A DNA stretch of 64,000 nt from Aliihoeflea sp. 40Bstr573 (GTDB lineage: Bacteria; Pseudomonadota; Alphaproteobacteria; Rhizobiales; Rhizobiaceae), in contig NZ_JAAAMH010000015.1 in NCBI RefSeq assembly GCF_024105655.1, forward strand, positions 16,714 through 80,713, given 5' to 3'. The number at the start of each line of letters is the position of its first letter. The stretch's first letter is position 1. This document shows positions 50,256 to 60,869 of this stretch, in pieces. Below the pieces are notes generated by a model. It saw nothing but the letters and a program-made list of their open reading frames with translations, made no database searches and was not told the origin of the DNA. A program made the translations under genes and the position numbers.

Positions 50256-52352
50256 TCAGCGGCGACCGCCTACCAGATCCGCGACGACGTCCGCGCGTCC
50301 TGAAAGACGCATCTTGTAGACCTGGTAGTTCTCCATCACCCGCTGCACGTAGGAGCGCGTCTCGTGGTACGGAATCCGTTCGATCCAGTCGATGACGGCA
50401 TCGATGTGCTGGCCGCGCGGATCGCCATAGCGTTGGACCCACTGGGCTGCGCGGTTTGGTCCGGCGTTGTAGCCGGCGAAAGTGAGAATGTACGAGCCGT
50501 TGAAGCGGTCGAGCTGCTCACCGAGATAGGCCGAGCCGAGCGCGGCGTTGTAACCTGCATCGCGGGTGAGGCGGGCCTGATCGTAGGAAACGCCGACCTT
50601 GCGCGCCATGTCACGCGCGGTGCCGGGCAACAGTTGCAGGATGCCGAGCGCCCCGGCTCCAGAACGCGCGGAGATGTTGAATTCGCTTTCCTGCCGCGCG
50701 ATCGCGTAGGCGAGCGCCTTGCCGGCGGCCGAAATGTTTGCATTCCCGGGAATGGCGCCCACGGGATGCGCGAGCGCACCGACGTCGAGGCCCCGGCCTG
50801 CTGCCCACTTGCCGACCCGCAGGGCCAGCGGATGGTCGCCGCGACGCTCCGCCATGACGGCGAGCAGGGCGAGTTCGCCGATGCTGTCGAGCTGCAGGGC
50901 GAGGTCGCGGTAGAGCGTATTGGCGCGGCCCTCGTGGCCAGCCCGCTCAAGCCGGCGGATAGCCTGCACCGCCGGCCGACCTTCGAAGTTGCGACGGTCG
51001 GCATCGCTGGCCGAGGGAAAGCTGGCGGATATCGTGCTCGCGCCGAGCTTTGCAGCGGCAAGCTGGCCATAGAAGGCTGTGCCGTAGCGTGCAGCCCGCT
51101 GGTAGTAGTCGCGGGCATTGCCCGGACCGCCGGCATCGGCCGAACGGCCAAGCCAGTAATAGCCCCGTGACAGCGAGATCGGGCCTTCGGCGATCTGCAC
51201 GATGCGCGCGAAATGCCGGTTGGCCGTCGCGGCGTCCTTGTTGAACCTCAGGGCGTACCAGCCGGCATGGAATTCGGCGTCGACGGCGTTTGCTGGGCTT
51301 TCGGCGGAATGGGCAGCAGCAACCTGATAGGCGAGTCGGTTTTCACCGAGATCGATCAGCTCGCGCGAGAGAACGCGGCGTTCGATCCACCATGCGTCGG
51401 CGTTGACAAGGGACTCGGCATCCTTCGGCGCCTGGAGGACGACCTGAGCGGCCTCCTTGTAACGCTCCGCACGGCGCAGGTGCCTCGCTTGCGCGAAGAG
51501 ATATCCAGCCTTGCGCTGCGCCTGCGGAACGGCGGCGAGGAGTTTGCCGGCATTCGCTTCGCCGCGGATGACTGCCGCCCAGGCACGCGTCAGCGCTTCG
51601 CCGCCGGCAAGCCCGGCCACGCGCTCGGCCGAGGTGATGCGGTCGATGTGAAGCATGCGCTCCATGCGGTGCCAGTGGTCGGCCGCCGTCAGCAGGCGGC
51701 CGAATTCACGCACCATGGCTGCTTCCTCTTTCGGCTCGATGCGTTCGTTGCGCCAGTAGGGTGCAAGGATCGATCGCGCCGAGCCCGTATTCCCGACCGC
51801 AAGGTGCGCGCGCGTCAGTGCGATGACGCCTTCTGAAGTCTCGGGGCGCGTGTCGCCGAACGCGCGCAAAACGCCTTGGGGGCCGGGGTTCTCGCGCAAG
51901 AGGGCGCGTTCGGAATTCGCGCGCAAGCGGCTCATGCCGGGCCAGCCCTTCAGGGCGAAGGCGGCCTCAGCGATCTCGGCCGAGGGGACGCCGTCGGCCC
52001 CACTGGTCGCGATCGCCCATGCGAGAATCTGCCGGTCGAGCGAGTTGGACGGCAGGTTGTCGCGCGTCAGGCGCGCGCGGGAAATATTGCCGGACTGCAG
52101 GGCGTCGAGGCCCGCCTTGAGCTTGGAAATATCACCGCTGACGACCAGATCGGTTGCCATGGCGGCCGCGGACTGGGCGACTACCGAGCCGGTCGTAAAG
52201 GCGCTGTCGACGCCGCTCGGCGCCGCCTGATACGGCCGCTGGCCGGGAATCGGCGGGTTCGACGGCAATACCGGATTTGCCAGCGCAAGCCCGGGGAGAA
52301 GGGCGAGGGTCAAGCCGGTAAGTGCGACGCGGGTCCTGAGTGTTGCCTGCAT
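50256..52352 (-). CDS. Soluble lytic murein transglycosylase (Slt70-like)
   Basis: This 698-residue periplasmic enzyme cleaves the glycan strands of murein with 1,6-anhydro product formation. A signal peptide covers about 1-25 (ending LALAN). A long alpha-helical superhelix (about 65-510) precedes the catalytic lysozyme-like domain. The catalytic Glu is in RQESEFNISARSGAGALGIL, followed by QLLPGTARDMA and a later TFAGYNAGPNRAAQW. It is monocistronic and followed by its own terminator. Confidence 0.95.
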   Translation of the reverse strand: MQATLRTRVALTGLTLALLPGLALANPVLPSNPPIPGQRPYQAAPSGVDSAFTTGSVVAQSAAAMATDLVVSGDISKLKAGLDALQSGNISRARLTRDNLPSNSLDRQILAWAIATSGADGVPSAEIAEAAFALKGWPGMSRLRANSERALLRENPGPQGVLRAFGDTRPETSEGVIALTRAHLAVGNTGSARSILAPYWRNERIEPKEEAAMVREFGRLLTAADHWHRMERMLHIDRITSAERVAGLAGGEALTRAWAAVIRGEANAGKLLAAVPQAQRKAGYLFAQARHLRRAERYKEAAQVVLQAPKDAESLVNADAWWIERRVLSRELIDLGENRLAYQVAAAHSAESPANAVDAEFHAGWYALRFNKDAATANRHFARIVQIAEGPISLSRGYYWLGRSADAGGPGNARDYYQRAARYGTAFYGQLAAAKLGASTISASFPSASDADRRNFEGRPAVQAIRRLERAGHEGRANTLYRDLALQLDSIGELALLAVMAERRGDHPLALRVGKWAAGRGLDVGALAHPVGAIPGNANISAAGKALAYAIARQESEFNISARSGAGALGILQLLPGTARDMARKVGVSYDQARLTRDAGYNAALGSAYLGEQLDRFNGSYILTFAGYNAGPNRAAQWVQRYGDPRGQHIDAVIDWIERIPYHETRSYVQRVMENYQVYKMRLSGRADVVADLVGGRR

Positions 52353-52603
52353 TCTTTCGGTCCTGGGTCGTTCGTCATGGACGGGTAGGTTAATGAGACA
52401 CCCAAACTAGGCCCCGCCGGTGAAGACGACGTAAACGATTGGTTATCGCCGTCGATCGAATGCCGCGCATTCTGTCGCATCCCACGGCGAAATCGGGGCC
52501 CGGCCCACCCCAAGACTATGGTGCATCGGGCGATGATCGTCTAGAAGGCGGGCAATATAGCCGTTTTCCGCTCGCAAAGTGCCTTTCCAGGAGCATTGAG
52601 ATC

Positions 52604-53485
52604 ATGTTCACAGGTTCGATGACCGCGCTCGTGACCCCCTTCACCAAGGATGGAGCCCTGGACGAGAAAGCCTATCGCGAGCTCGTCGAATGGCAGATCG
52701 CGGAAGGGACAAATGGGCTGGTGCCGGTCGGAACGACGGGCGAATCGCCGACCCTGAGCCATGAGGAGCACCGCCGCGTCGTCGAGATCTGCGTCGAGGT
52801 CGCGGCCGGTCGCATGCCGGTCATCGCCGGTGCGGGCTCGAATTCGACCACGGAAGCGGTGGAACTGGCGAAGTTTGCGCAGACGACGGGCGCGGACGCC
52901 GTACTGGTCGTGACGCCATATTACAACAAGCCGAATCAGCGCGGCCTTTACGCGCATTTCGCCGAAGTCGCGAAGGCGGTGAAACTTCCCGTCATCATCT
53001 ACAACATCCCGCCGCGTTCGGTGATCGACATGACCCCCGAAACGATGGGACGACTGGCAAAGGACTTCCGCAACATCGTCGGGGTCAAAGACGCGACGGG
53101 CAAGATCGAGCGCGTTTCGGAGCAGCGCATCACCTGCGGTCCCGATTTCATCCAGCTTTCCGGCGAGGACGCATCGGCGCTCGGCTTCAACGCGCATGGG
53201 GGGCAGGGGGCGATTTCGGTCACCTCGAACATCGCGCCGCGCCTTTGCGCCGAATTCCAGCGTGCCTCGCTCGCCGGCGACCGCGAACGCGCGATCGAAT
53301 TGCAGGACCGTCTGATGCCGCTGCACAAGGCGATCTTCATCGAGGCTGGCGTCTCGGGATCGAAATACGCCCTGTCGCGCCTCGGCAAGGTCGAGAACGT
53401 CGTGCGCTTGCCGCTCGTCACCGTCGAGGAATCGACTGCCAAGGCGATCGATGCTGCGATGATCCATGCAGGACTGATGAACTGA
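52604..53485 (+). CDS. dapA: 4-hydroxy-tetrahydrodipicolinate synthase
   Basis: This 293-residue class I aldolase condenses pyruvate with aspartate semialdehyde in lysine and diaminopimelate synthesis. Motifs seen are GTTGESPTL (pyruvate-binding), [16 protein letters not shown] (proton-relay Tyr), [11 protein letters not shown], and GVKDATGKI with the Schiff-base Lys. The ATG at 52604 follows CAGGAG; an earlier open frame has no such site. smpB follows 25 bp later. Confidence 0.97.
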   Translation: MFTGSMTALVTPFTKDGALDEKAYRELVEWQIAEGTNGLVPVGTTGESPTLSHEEHRRVVEICVEVAAGRMPVIAGAGSNSTTEAVELAKFAQTTGADAVLVVTPYYNKPNQRGLYAHFAEVAKAVKLPVIIYNIPPRSVIDMTPETMGRLAKDFRNIVGVKDATGKIERVSEQRITCGPDFIQLSGEDASALGFNAHGGQGAISVTSNIAPRLCAEFQRASLAGDRERAIELQDRLMPLHKAIFIEAGVSGSKYALSRLGKVENVVRLPLVTVEESTAKAIDAAMIHAGLMN

Positions 53486-53510
53486 TGCCGGTTTTCCGCG
53501 TTGCCATACC

Positions 53511-53984
53511 ATGAGCAAGGACAAGGACAACAATTCCAAGCTGGTCGCGGAAAACCGCAAGGCCCGCTTCGCCTATGAGGTGACCGACACCTACGAGGCC
53601 GGCCTTTCGTTGACCGGCACAGAGGTCAAGTCGCTGCGCGAGGGCCAGGCGAATATAGGCGAATCCTACGCGTCGGCGGAGGGCGGTGAGATCTGGCTGA
53701 TCAACTCCTACATCCCCGAATACACGCAAGGAAACCGCTTCAACCACGAGCCCCGCCGACGCCGCAAGCTTCTGCTGAAGAAGAAGGAGATGGCACGCCT
53801 GACGCAGGGCGTCGAGCGCGAAGGCATGACGATGGTGCCGTTGAAGATCTACTTCAACGAAAAGGGCCGCGCCAAACTGCTCTTCGGGCTCGCGAAGGGC
53901 AAGAAGCTTCACGACAAGCGCGAAACCGAGAAGAAGCGCGACTGGAGCCGCGAAAAGGCGCGGCTGTTGAAGGCGCATGGGTGA
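53511..53984 (+). CDS. smpB: SsrA-binding protein SmpB
   Basis: This 157-residue protein binds tmRNA and brings it to stalled ribosomes in trans-translation. It has the conserved [12 protein letters not shown] start, [15 protein letters not shown] core and the basic tail [19 protein letters not shown] that enters the decoding centre. It is probably co-transcribed with dapA, a common Rhizobiales order. Confidence 0.97.
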   Translation: MSKDKDNNSKLVAENRKARFAYEVTDTYEAGLSLTGTEVKSLREGQANIGESYASAEGGEIWLINSYIPEYTQGNRFNHEPRRRRKLLLKKKEMARLTQGVEREGMTMVPLKIYFNEKGRAKLLFGLAKGKKLHDKRETEKKRDWSREKARLLKAHG

Positions 53985-54061
53985 ATGGCGGTTCGGATGC
54001 CGTCAATACTGAGCTCGGCCAGGATACAGGCTTAGCCATATCCGCCAGGACGCAGCCATAT

Positions 54062-54727
54062 CTAACTGTCCAGAAACGCCCGCACGTCCCGGAAAACATT
54101 GACGAACATCTCTTCCGTCAACCGACCTGTGTTCGTGTTGTAGCGGGAGCAGTGATAGCTTGAAAAGACGCGGATGCCGGCAAGTTCCGTCTCTGTCTGA
54201 TGGCCGAACTTGTGCTCGGCCACGCGTCCACCCAGCGCCCGCACAACGGACTGATGCGAGATCGAGCCGAGCGTCACGATCGCCTTCAGGTTTGCAAATC
54301 GGCCGATCGTCGGCACGAGGAACTTGCGGCAGGTGTTGATCTCTGCGCCCACCGGCTTGTTTTCCGGGGGCACGCAGCGCACCGCGTTGGTCACGGCCGT
54401 CTCGATCAGTTCAAGGCTGTCGTCCGGCCGGGCCTCGAACTCGCCAGCGGCAAAGCCGAACCGCTTCAGCGTCGAATAGAGAAGATCGCCGGCATAATCT
54501 CCTGTGAAGGGACGGCCAGTGCGGTTTGCGCCGCGCAGGCCCGGCGCCAGGCCGACGATGAGAAGCCGCACCTTCGTCTCGTCGCCTTGCGCGCGCCAGG
54601 TTGGAACCGGCGCGTTGAACCAATGCGGCTCGCGCGCGCGCCAGGTGGTGATGAAATCATGCAGGCGCGGGCAGAGCGGACAATCGGGCGAAGGCTCTGC
54701 CGGTCCGACGTGCAAGATTCGGTTCAT
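54062..54727 (-). CDS. Uracil-DNA glycosylase family 5 (UDGb)
   Basis: This 221-residue repair enzyme has motif A GLAPGLRGANRTGRPFTGD and motif B SYHCSRYNTNTGRLT. The motif pattern is that of family 5 (UDGb), which lacks the catalytic Asp/Asn of motif A and removes uracil and other deaminated bases. Cys residues near the N-terminus (DCPLCPR) and mid-protein (VRCVPPENKPVGAEINTCRKF) are placed as ligands of an iron-sulfur cluster. In motif B a Cys replaces the usual Pro after His. It overlaps the next minus-strand gene by 4 bp. Confidence 0.92.
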   Translation of the reverse strand: MNRILHVGPAEPSPDCPLCPRLHDFITTWRAREPHWFNAPVPTWRAQGDETKVRLLIVGLAPGLRGANRTGRPFTGDYAGDLLYSTLKRFGFAAGEFEARPDDSLELIETAVTNAVRCVPPENKPVGAEINTCRKFLVPTIGRFANLKAIVTLGSISHQSVVRALGGRVAEHKFGHQTETELAGIRVFSSYHCSRYNTNTGRLTEEMFVNVFRDVRAFLDS

Positions 54728-55308
54728 TCGAACTCGTCTTCGTCAACGGGCTCCTCCGCTGGGCGTCGCGCAACGCGCTCGCCCGTCTCGCGCCCGATCT
54801 CGGCCTTGAGCGAGTTGAGGTCGATGAAGTGGTCGGCCTGACGACGCAGATCGTCCGAGATCATCGGCGGCTGCGAGGCCATGGTGGAAATGACAGAGAC
54901 CTTGCGGCCCTTGCGTTGCAGTGCGTCGACGAGGCTGCGGAAATCGCCGTCGCCGGAAAAGATGACGTAATGGTCGACGGTGCCGGCAAGTTCGAGCGCG
55001 TCGACCGTCAGTTCGATGTCCATGTTGCCCTTGATCTTCCGCCGTCCGAGCGCATCGGTGAATTCGCGCGCGGGTTTTGTGACGACCTTGTAGCCATTAT
55101 AGTCGAGCCAGTCGATCAGCGGGCGGATCGAGGAGTATTCCTGGTCCTCGATCAGCGCCGTGTAATAGTAGGCGCGCAGCAGATAGCCGTGCTTCTGGAA
55201 ATGCGCGAGCAGCTTGCGGTAGTCGACGTCGAAACCGAGGGCTCGGGACGTGGCGTAGAGATTGGCGCCGTCGATGAAGAGGGCGATCTTTTCGCGCGGG
55301 TCGAACAT
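54724..55308 (-). CDS. NYN-domain protein (LabA/DUF88 family)
   Basis: This 194-residue protein has a PIN-like NYN nuclease fold: FIDGANLYATSR at the N-terminus, KGNMDIELTVDALEL and IFSGDGDFRSLVDALQRKG, which carry the acidic metal site. A C-terminal LabA-type tail follows. The ATG at 55308 is chosen since the motif begins there. Such proteins are thought to process or degrade RNA. It precedes, and overlaps, the UDG gene in the same direction. Confidence 0.92.
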   Translation of the reverse strand: MFDPREKIALFIDGANLYATSRALGFDVDYRKLLAHFQKHGYLLRAYYYTALIEDQEYSSIRPLIDWLDYNGYKVVTKPAREFTDALGRRKIKGNMDIELTVDALELAGTVDHYVIFSGDGDFRSLVDALQRKGRKVSVISTMASQPPMISDDLRRQADHFIDLNSLKAEIGRETGERVARRPAEEPVDEDEFE

Positions 55309-55577
55309 GGCAATCAATCCTGTCGCAAATGGCTGGCCTGTTGAAATCGCGATCCCGTCGAACACACTGGCGCCCAGCGGCCGAAATCGAATTCAAGCGA
55401 AACTGAATATAAAAAACGACATAGGCGCAAAGGCGGATCATGCCAACATCGGCGGCGCAAGGCTCAAGCATTTTTGATCCATCGTTGCTGCGGTGTCGCA
55501 ATGCTTGTCAAGAGCCGAGGATTTCGCTATGGAGCACGCAATCTCCCGACACCTGAAGACATGAAAGGGGCGTTCCC

Positions 55578-55976
55578 ATGGCCCGCGTCACCGTTGAGGA
55601 TTGCATCGACAAGGTCGACAACCGGTTCGAGCTCGTTCTGCTCGCCGGCCACCGTGCCCGCCAGATCTCGCAGGGCGCCGCGATCACGATCGATCGCGAC
55701 AATGACAAGAACCCGGTCGTCGCGCTTCGCGAGATCGCCGACGAGACCCTCTCGCCGGAAGATCTGAAGGAAGACCTGATCCACTCGCTGCAAAAGCACG
55801 TCGAGGTCGACGAGCCTGAGGCCGAGGCGCCCGCGCTCCCGACGGAGGCCGGCGAGGAGACGATCATCGCCGCTGACGAGAGCGAGGACAACATTGCGTT
55901 CGACCGCATGTCGGAAGATGATCTTCTGGCCGGCATCGAAGGCCTGGTCGCGCCGGAAAAGAGCGACGATTTCTGA
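55578..55976 (+). CDS. rpoZ: RNA polymerase omega subunit
   Basis: This 132-residue protein stabilises RNA polymerase and mediates the ppGpp response. The N-terminal omega domain is clear ([33 protein letters not shown]), with an acidic C-terminal extension usual in alphaproteobacteria. It lies directly before rsh, the ppGpp enzyme, in a conserved order. Confidence 0.97.
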   Translation: MARVTVEDCIDKVDNRFELVLLAGHRARQISQGAAITIDRDNDKNPVVALREIADETLSPEDLKEDLIHSLQKHVEVDEPEAEAPALPTEAGEETIIAADESEDNIAFDRMSEDDLLAGIEGLVAPEKSDDF

Positions 55977-56030
55977 TCGTTGCGCATTGGCGATCTTCCG
56001 CCGCCGCCGTTTGATGACTATCTAATTCGT

Positions 56031-56058
56031 ATGCCGCGCCGCTATGATGGCGCGGCAT
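56031..56058 (+). terminator. Hairpin between rpoZ and rsh
   Basis: A perfect 10-bp stem (ATGCCGCGCC / GGCGCGGCAT) with an 8-base loop is followed by a short ATTTC. It may end or attenuate rpoZ transcription before rsh. Confidence 0.5.
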
Positions 56059-56084
56059 ATTTCGTCTGAAGGGGCCGGTTCCAA

Positions 56085-58313
56085 ATGATGCGGCAATACG
56101 AGCTTGTCGAGCGCGTGCAGCGCTACAAGCCCGACGTGAATGAAGCGCTTTTGAACAAGGCATATGTCTATGCCATGCAAAAGCACGGTCACCAGAAGCG
56201 CGCATCCGGCGACCCCTATTTCTCCCATCCGCTAGAAGTTGCTGCCATCCTCACCAACATGCATGTCGACGAGGCGACGGTGGCCGTCGCGCTCCTGCAC
56301 GATACCATCGAGGACACCTCCGCCACGCGGCAGGAGATCGACGCCCTGTTCGGTCCGGAGATGGGCAAGCTCGTCGAGGGGCTGACCAAGCTCAAGAAGC
56401 TCGATCTCGTCTCCAAGAAGGCCGAGCAGGCGGAGAACTTGCGCAAGCTTCTGCTCGCCATCGCCGAGGATGTGCGTGTCCTTCTCGTCAAGCTGGCCGA
56501 CCGGCTCCACAACATGCGCACGCTCGATCACATGCCCGAGCACAAGCGCATCCGCATCGCCGAGGAGACGATGGACATCTATGCGCCGCTGGCCGGGCGC
56601 ATGGGCATGCAGGACATGCGCGAGGAGCTGGAGGAACTGGCCTTTCGCACCATCAACCCGGAGGCTCACCGGGCCGTCACCGAGCGGCTCGCCGACATCT
56701 ACGAACGCTCGAAGGACGTCATCGGCGAAATCGAGAAGTCGCTTTCCGTCCTGTTCGAGAAGTACAATATCAAGGCCCGGGTGAAGAGCCGGCAGAAGAA
56801 GCCATGGTCGGTCTTCCGCAAGATGGAGACCAAGGCGCTCTCCTTCGAGCAATTGTCCGACATCTTCGGCTTCCGCGTCATCGTGGAGGATGAGGAGGAT
56901 TGCTATCGGGCGCTCTTCGCCATCCATACGACGTGGTCGATGGTGCCGGGCCGTTTCAAGGACTACATCTCGACACCCAAGCAGAACGATTATCGTTCGA
57001 TCCATACGACCATCGTCGGCCCTTCGCGCCAACGCGTCGAACTGCAGATTCGCACGCGCCAGATGGATGACATCGCCGAATACGGCGTCGCCGCCCACAC
57101 TCTTTACAAGGACGGAGCCGTGGTCTCGGGCAATGGCGGGTTGAAACTGTCCAAGGACACAAACGCCTATGCCTGGCTGCGCCACACGATCGAGCAGCTT
57201 GCCGAGGGCGACAATCCGGAAGAGTTCCTCGAGAACACCAAGCTGGAGCTTTTCCAGGACCAGGTCTTCTGCTTCACGCCGAAGGGCCGGCTGATCGCGC
57301 TGCCGCGTGGCGCCACGCCGATCGACTTCGCCTATGCGGTCCACACCGATGTCGGCGACACCTGTGTCGGCGCCAAGATCAACGGCCGCATCATGCCGTT
57401 GATGACGGAACTGAAGAATGGCGACGAGGTCGAGATCATCCGGTCAAAGGCGCAGGTGCCGCCCGCCGCCTGGGAATCCGTCGTCGTGACCGGCAAGGCG
57501 CGCTCGGCGATCCGCCGCGCGACAAAGAATGCGATCCGCAAGCAGTACTCGGGTCTTGGCACGCGCATCCTCGAACGTGCGTTCGAACGTTCGGGCAAGA
57601 AGTTCTCTAAAGAGGTACTCAAGCCGGTACTGCACCGGCTGGCGCGCAAGGATATCGAGGACGTGTTGGCCGCTGTCGGACGCGGGGAACTGTCGTCGCC
57701 GGACGTGATGCGCGCTGTGTATCCCGACCACAAGGAAGAGCGCGCGGTCCAGCTGCCGCGCCAGCGCGAGGAAGGCTGGTTCAACCTGCGCAACGCCGCG
57801 GGCATGCTGTTCCAGATGCCGCGCACGAGCGAACCGGAAAAGCCGGGCCGACGCGAGAGCGCGGGCGCGCTTCCGATCCGCGGCGTGCGGGGGGATTTGC
57901 CGGTCAAGTTCGCGCCGGAAGGCGCTGTTCCAGGCGATCGCATCGTCGGCATCATGCATCCGGGCTCCGGCATCACGATCTATCCGATCCAGTCGCCCTC
58001 GCTGACCGCCTTCGACGACCAGCCGGAGCGCTGGATCGACGTGCGCTGGGACATCGACGAGGACACCAAGGAGCGCTTTCCCGCTCGCGTCTCGGTGACG
58101 GCGCTGAACGAACCGGGATCGCTGGCAAACATCGCGCAGGTGATTGCATCGAACGACGCCAACATCCATACGCTGTCCATGCTGCGCACCGCGCCGGACT
58201 TCACCGAGATGGTGTTTGACCTCGAGGTTTGGGACCTGAAGCATTTGAACCGGCTCATGTCGCAGTTGAAGGAGAATGCGAGCGTGTCGGAAGTGCGCCG
58301 CGTGAACGGATAG
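56085..58313 (+). CDS. rsh: Bifunctional (p)ppGpp synthetase/hydrolase (Rsh)
   Basis: This 742-residue protein is the single long RelA/SpoT homologue of alphaproteobacteria. The hydrolase HD domain has [13 protein letters not shown] (about 65-80), the synthetase has [17 protein letters not shown] (about 262-278), then TGS ([19 protein letters not shown]) and a C-terminal ACT domain ([19 protein letters not shown]). Both catalytic halves appear intact. The start could be the ATG at 56085 or the adjacent one at 56088. pyrE follows. Confidence 0.96.
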   Translation: MMRQYELVERVQRYKPDVNEALLNKAYVYAMQKHGHQKRASGDPYFSHPLEVAAILTNMHVDEATVAVALLHDTIEDTSATRQEIDALFGPEMGKLVEGLTKLKKLDLVSKKAEQAENLRKLLLAIAEDVRVLLVKLADRLHNMRTLDHMPEHKRIRIAEETMDIYAPLAGRMGMQDMREELEELAFRTINPEAHRAVTERLADIYERSKDVIGEIEKSLSVLFEKYNIKARVKSRQKKPWSVFRKMETKALSFEQLSDIFGFRVIVEDEEDCYRALFAIHTTWSMVPGRFKDYISTPKQNDYRSIHTTIVGPSRQRVELQIRTRQMDDIAEYGVAAHTLYKDGAVVSGNGGLKLSKDTNAYAWLRHTIEQLAEGDNPEEFLENTKLELFQDQVFCFTPKGRLIALPRGATPIDFAYAVHTDVGDTCVGAKINGRIMPLMTELKNGDEVEIIRSKAQVPPAAWESVVVTGKARSAIRRATKNAIRKQYSGLGTRILERAFERSGKKFSKEVLKPVLHRLARKDIEDVLAAVGRGELSSPDVMRAVYPDHKEERAVQLPRQREEGWFNLRNAAGMLFQMPRTSEPEKPGRRESAGALPIRGVRGDLPVKFAPEGAVPGDRIVGIMHPGSGITIYPIQSPSLTAFDDQPERWIDVRWDIDEDTKERFPARVSVTALNEPGSLANIAQVIASNDANIHTLSMLRTAPDFTEMVFDLEVWDLKHLNRLMSQLKENASVSEVRRVNG

Positions 58314-58324
58314 GAAAGGCGGGC

Positions 58325-58903
58325 ATGATGAAAACGGACGACGTACTGGGAATTTTCCGTGAAGCGGGCGCGATCCTGGAGGGACATTTCATCTTGACCT
58401 CCGGCCTGCGTAGCCCGGTCTTCCTGCAAAAAGCCCGCGTTTTCATGCATGCCGACAAAACCGAGCGCCTGTGCCGAGCGCTCGCCGAGAAGATCCGCGC
58501 CGAGGCGGGCGAAATCGACTACGTCGTCGGCCCGGCCGTCGGCGGCATCATCCCGGCTTACGAGACGTCTCGCCACCTTGGCGTTCCGGCGGTTTGGGTC
58601 GAGCGTGAAAACGGCGTCTTCAAGCTGCGCCGCTTCGAGATGGAGAAGGGCGCGCGCGTTGTAATCGTGGAGGACATCGTCACCACCGGTCTGTCGATCC
58701 GCGAGACTGTCGCCTGCCTCCAGGACCTTGGCGCGACTGTCGTTGCTGCAGCCTGCATCGTCGATCGTTCGGCTGGCAAGGTCGATGTCGGCGTGCCGCT
58801 GGTCGCCCTTGCCGAGTACGAAGTGCCGGCCTTTCCCGCCGACGCGCTGCCCCCCGAGCTCGCCGCGATCCCCGCGGTCAAGCCTGGAAGCCGCAATCTC
58901 TGA
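58325..58903 (+). CDS. pyrE: Orotate phosphoribosyltransferase
   Basis: This 192-residue enzyme makes orotidine 5'-phosphate in pyrimidine synthesis. It has the PRPP-binding motif [13 protein letters not shown] and the flexible-loop region [13 protein letters not shown]. The ATG at 58325 is 11 bp after rsh, so the two are probably co-transcribed. Length is normal. Confidence 0.96.
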   Translation: MMKTDDVLGIFREAGAILEGHFILTSGLRSPVFLQKARVFMHADKTERLCRALAEKIRAEAGEIDYVVGPAVGGIIPAYETSRHLGVPAVWVERENGVFKLRRFEMEKGARVVIVEDIVTTGLSIRETVACLQDLGATVVAAACIVDRSAGKVDVGVPLVALAEYEVPAFPADALPPELAAIPAVKPGSRNL

Positions 58904-59050
58904 CGGCCTGCGAGTGCCTTTCACGAAACGTTACATGCCTGTGGCGGATTGTTTCGTTCCGCTTTGCATGGCTATATCCTGAAGCGCGGGTTCGATCCTT
59001 ATTCTCATCACAGAACCGGACTATCCCCCGGTTCCAGAGACCAGAAGGCA

Positions 59051-59635
59051 ATGCTGTTCAGGCGACGTAAGGCAACGGATTTCGGCGAGAAGCTGCGGAC
59101 CATGTTCTGGCCGCGCAGGTCCTTCGCGCGCTCGGCGCGCTACTTCTCCAAACGCGTGCTGCGGCTGACGGCGACGCCGCACGCGATTGCCGCGGGCGTC
59201 GCGGCCGGCGCGTTTGCATCCTTCCTTCCCTATCTCGGCTTCCACTTCGTCATTGCTGCGGCCATCGCCTGGCTGATTGGCGGCAACCTCATCGCGTCCG
59301 CGTTCGGAACGGCGGTGGGAAATCCGCTCACCTTCCCCTTCATCTGGGGCTGTTCGCTGGGCCTGGGCCGCTACATACTTCACGGCAGCGAGCCGGGCGA
59401 GCTGGTGCCACTGCAGCTTGGCCGCGTGCTGAGCGAGCTTGATTTCGTACTGCTCTGGCAACCACTGCTGAAACCGATGACCGTGGGGGGGGCGATGCTT
59501 GGCGCGCTTTGCGGCCTCATCCTCTATCTGATGACGTACTGGGCCGTCGGGCTCTTCCGCGAACAGCGGCGCAAGCGCCTCGCAGACAAGGCACGACAGC
59601 GTGCGCACTTCATTCCTGGCCAAACTGCCCAATGA
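59051..59635 (+). CDS. DUF2062 membrane protein
   Basis: This 194-residue inner-membrane protein belongs to the DUF2062 family. A basic N-terminus precedes [22 protein letters not shown] and the conserved [10 protein letters not shown], with three to four hydrophobic segments and a basic tail. Function is unknown. Its stop codon overlaps acpS by 4 bp; in Rhizobiales this gene is a fixed neighbour of acpS. Confidence 0.9.
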   Translation: MLFRRRKATDFGEKLRTMFWPRRSFARSARYFSKRVLRLTATPHAIAAGVAAGAFASFLPYLGFHFVIAAAIAWLIGGNLIASAFGTAVGNPLTFPFIWGCSLGLGRYILHGSEPGELVPLQLGRVLSELDFVLLWQPLLKPMTVGGAMLGALCGLILYLMTYWAVGLFREQRRKRLADKARQRAHFIPGQTAQ

Positions 59636-60042
59636 TCGTCGGCATTGGCAGCGACCTCATCGATATCCGTCGCATCGACAGGACGATTGAACGCCATGGC
59701 GAGCGCTTCACGAAGCGCGTCTTCACCGATATCGAGCAGGCGAAGTCGGACCGCCGGAAACTGCGCGCGGCATCCTATGCAAAACGGTTCGCTGCCAAGG
59801 AAGCCTGCGCCAAGGCGCTCGGTACAGGGCTCTCGCGGGGCGTTTTCTGGCGCGATATGGGGGTCGTAAACCTTCCTGGCGGAAAGCCGACCATGCATCT
59901 GACGAACGGCGCTGAGAAGCGCTTGCTCGCCTTGGTGCCGGACGGTCACCGACCGATCATTCACCTGACGATCACTGACGATTTTCCACTCGCGCAGGCC
60001 TTCGTCATCATCGAGGCGGTGCCGGAATCCTCGCTGGCGTGA
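59632..60042 (+). CDS. acpS: Holo-[acyl-carrier-protein] synthase
   Basis: This 136-residue enzyme attaches 4'-phosphopantetheine to acyl carrier protein. The metal-binding Asp is in [12 protein letters not shown], and the second motif is [16 protein letters not shown]. The ATG at 59632 overlaps the DUF2062 stop codon. It opens the acpS-lepB-rnc-era-recO run. Confidence 0.96.
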   Translation: MIVGIGSDLIDIRRIDRTIERHGERFTKRVFTDIEQAKSDRRKLRAASYAKRFAAKEACAKALGTGLSRGVFWRDMGVVNLPGGKPTMHLTNGAEKRLLALVPDGHRPIIHLTITDDFPLAQAFVIIEAVPESSLA

Positions 60043-60125
60043 CGAAGCGACGCAGCGGCGTTGCCGCAGACGCCGTCAAACGCTAAGACGAACCGCTCTT
60101 TGCAAAGTACGGAAAGAATCTCAGC

Positions 60126-60869
60126 GTGTCCGACAAGAACAACAAGAAATCCGGCGGTTTCGGTGAAACCGTCAGCGTCATCGTGCAGGCTCTGCTGCTG
60201 GCGCTCGTTATTCGCACGCTCCTGTTCCAGCCGTTTTCGATCCCCTCGGGATCGATGCGCCCGACATTGCTTGAGGGCGACTATCTCTTCGTCACCAAGT
60301 GGGCCTATGGCTATTCCAAGCACTCGCTGCCCTTTTCGCCGCCGCTTTTTGACGGCCGTATCTGGGGTTCGGATCCCGAGCGCGGAGACGTCGTGGTTTT
60401 CAAGTTCCCGCCGGACCCCTCTCTCGACTACATCAAGCGCGTGATCGGCCTGCCGGGCGACACGATCCAGATGATCGACGGCCAGCTTCACATCAATGGC
60501 GAGCCGGTCCAGCGCGAACTGGTCGACGAGATCGACAATCCGGACATCACCGAGATGGCGCGCCCCGTCGAGGTCTGGCGCGAGACGCTGCCGAACGGCG
60601 TTTCCTACGACACGCTCGACCTGTCGCCCAATTCGATTGGCGACAACACGCGCGAGTTCCAGGTGCCCGAAGGCCATTTCTTCATGATGGGCGACAACCG
60701 CGACAACTCGACCGACAGCCGTTTCTCGGTCGGCTACGTGCCGGCTGACCACCTCGTCGGCCGCGCCAACATCATCTTCTTTTCCATGTCGGGCGGCGCC
60801 AGCCCGCTCGAAATCTGGCGCTGGCCGAGCGAACTGCGCTTCTCGCGTCTCTTCGACATGGTCGAGTGA
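60126..60869 (+). CDS. lepB: Signal peptidase I
   Basis: This 247-residue enzyme removes signal peptides from exported proteins. An N-terminal membrane anchor (about 15-32) is followed by the Ser box PSGSMRPTLLEGD, the Lys box YIKRVIGLPGD and box E MGDNRDNSTDSR. The start codon is GTG. It overlaps rnc by one base (TGATG). Confidence 0.96.
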   Translation: MSDKNNKKSGGFGETVSVIVQALLLALVIRTLLFQPFSIPSGSMRPTLLEGDYLFVTKWAYGYSKHSLPFSPPLFDGRIWGSDPERGDVVVFKFPPDPSLDYIKRVIGLPGDTIQMIDGQLHINGEPVQRELVDEIDNPDITEMARPVEVWRETLPNGVSYDTLDLSPNSIGDNTREFQVPEGHFFMMGDNRDNSTDSRFSVGYVPADHLVGRANIIFFSMSGGASPLEIWRWPSELRFSRLFDMVE

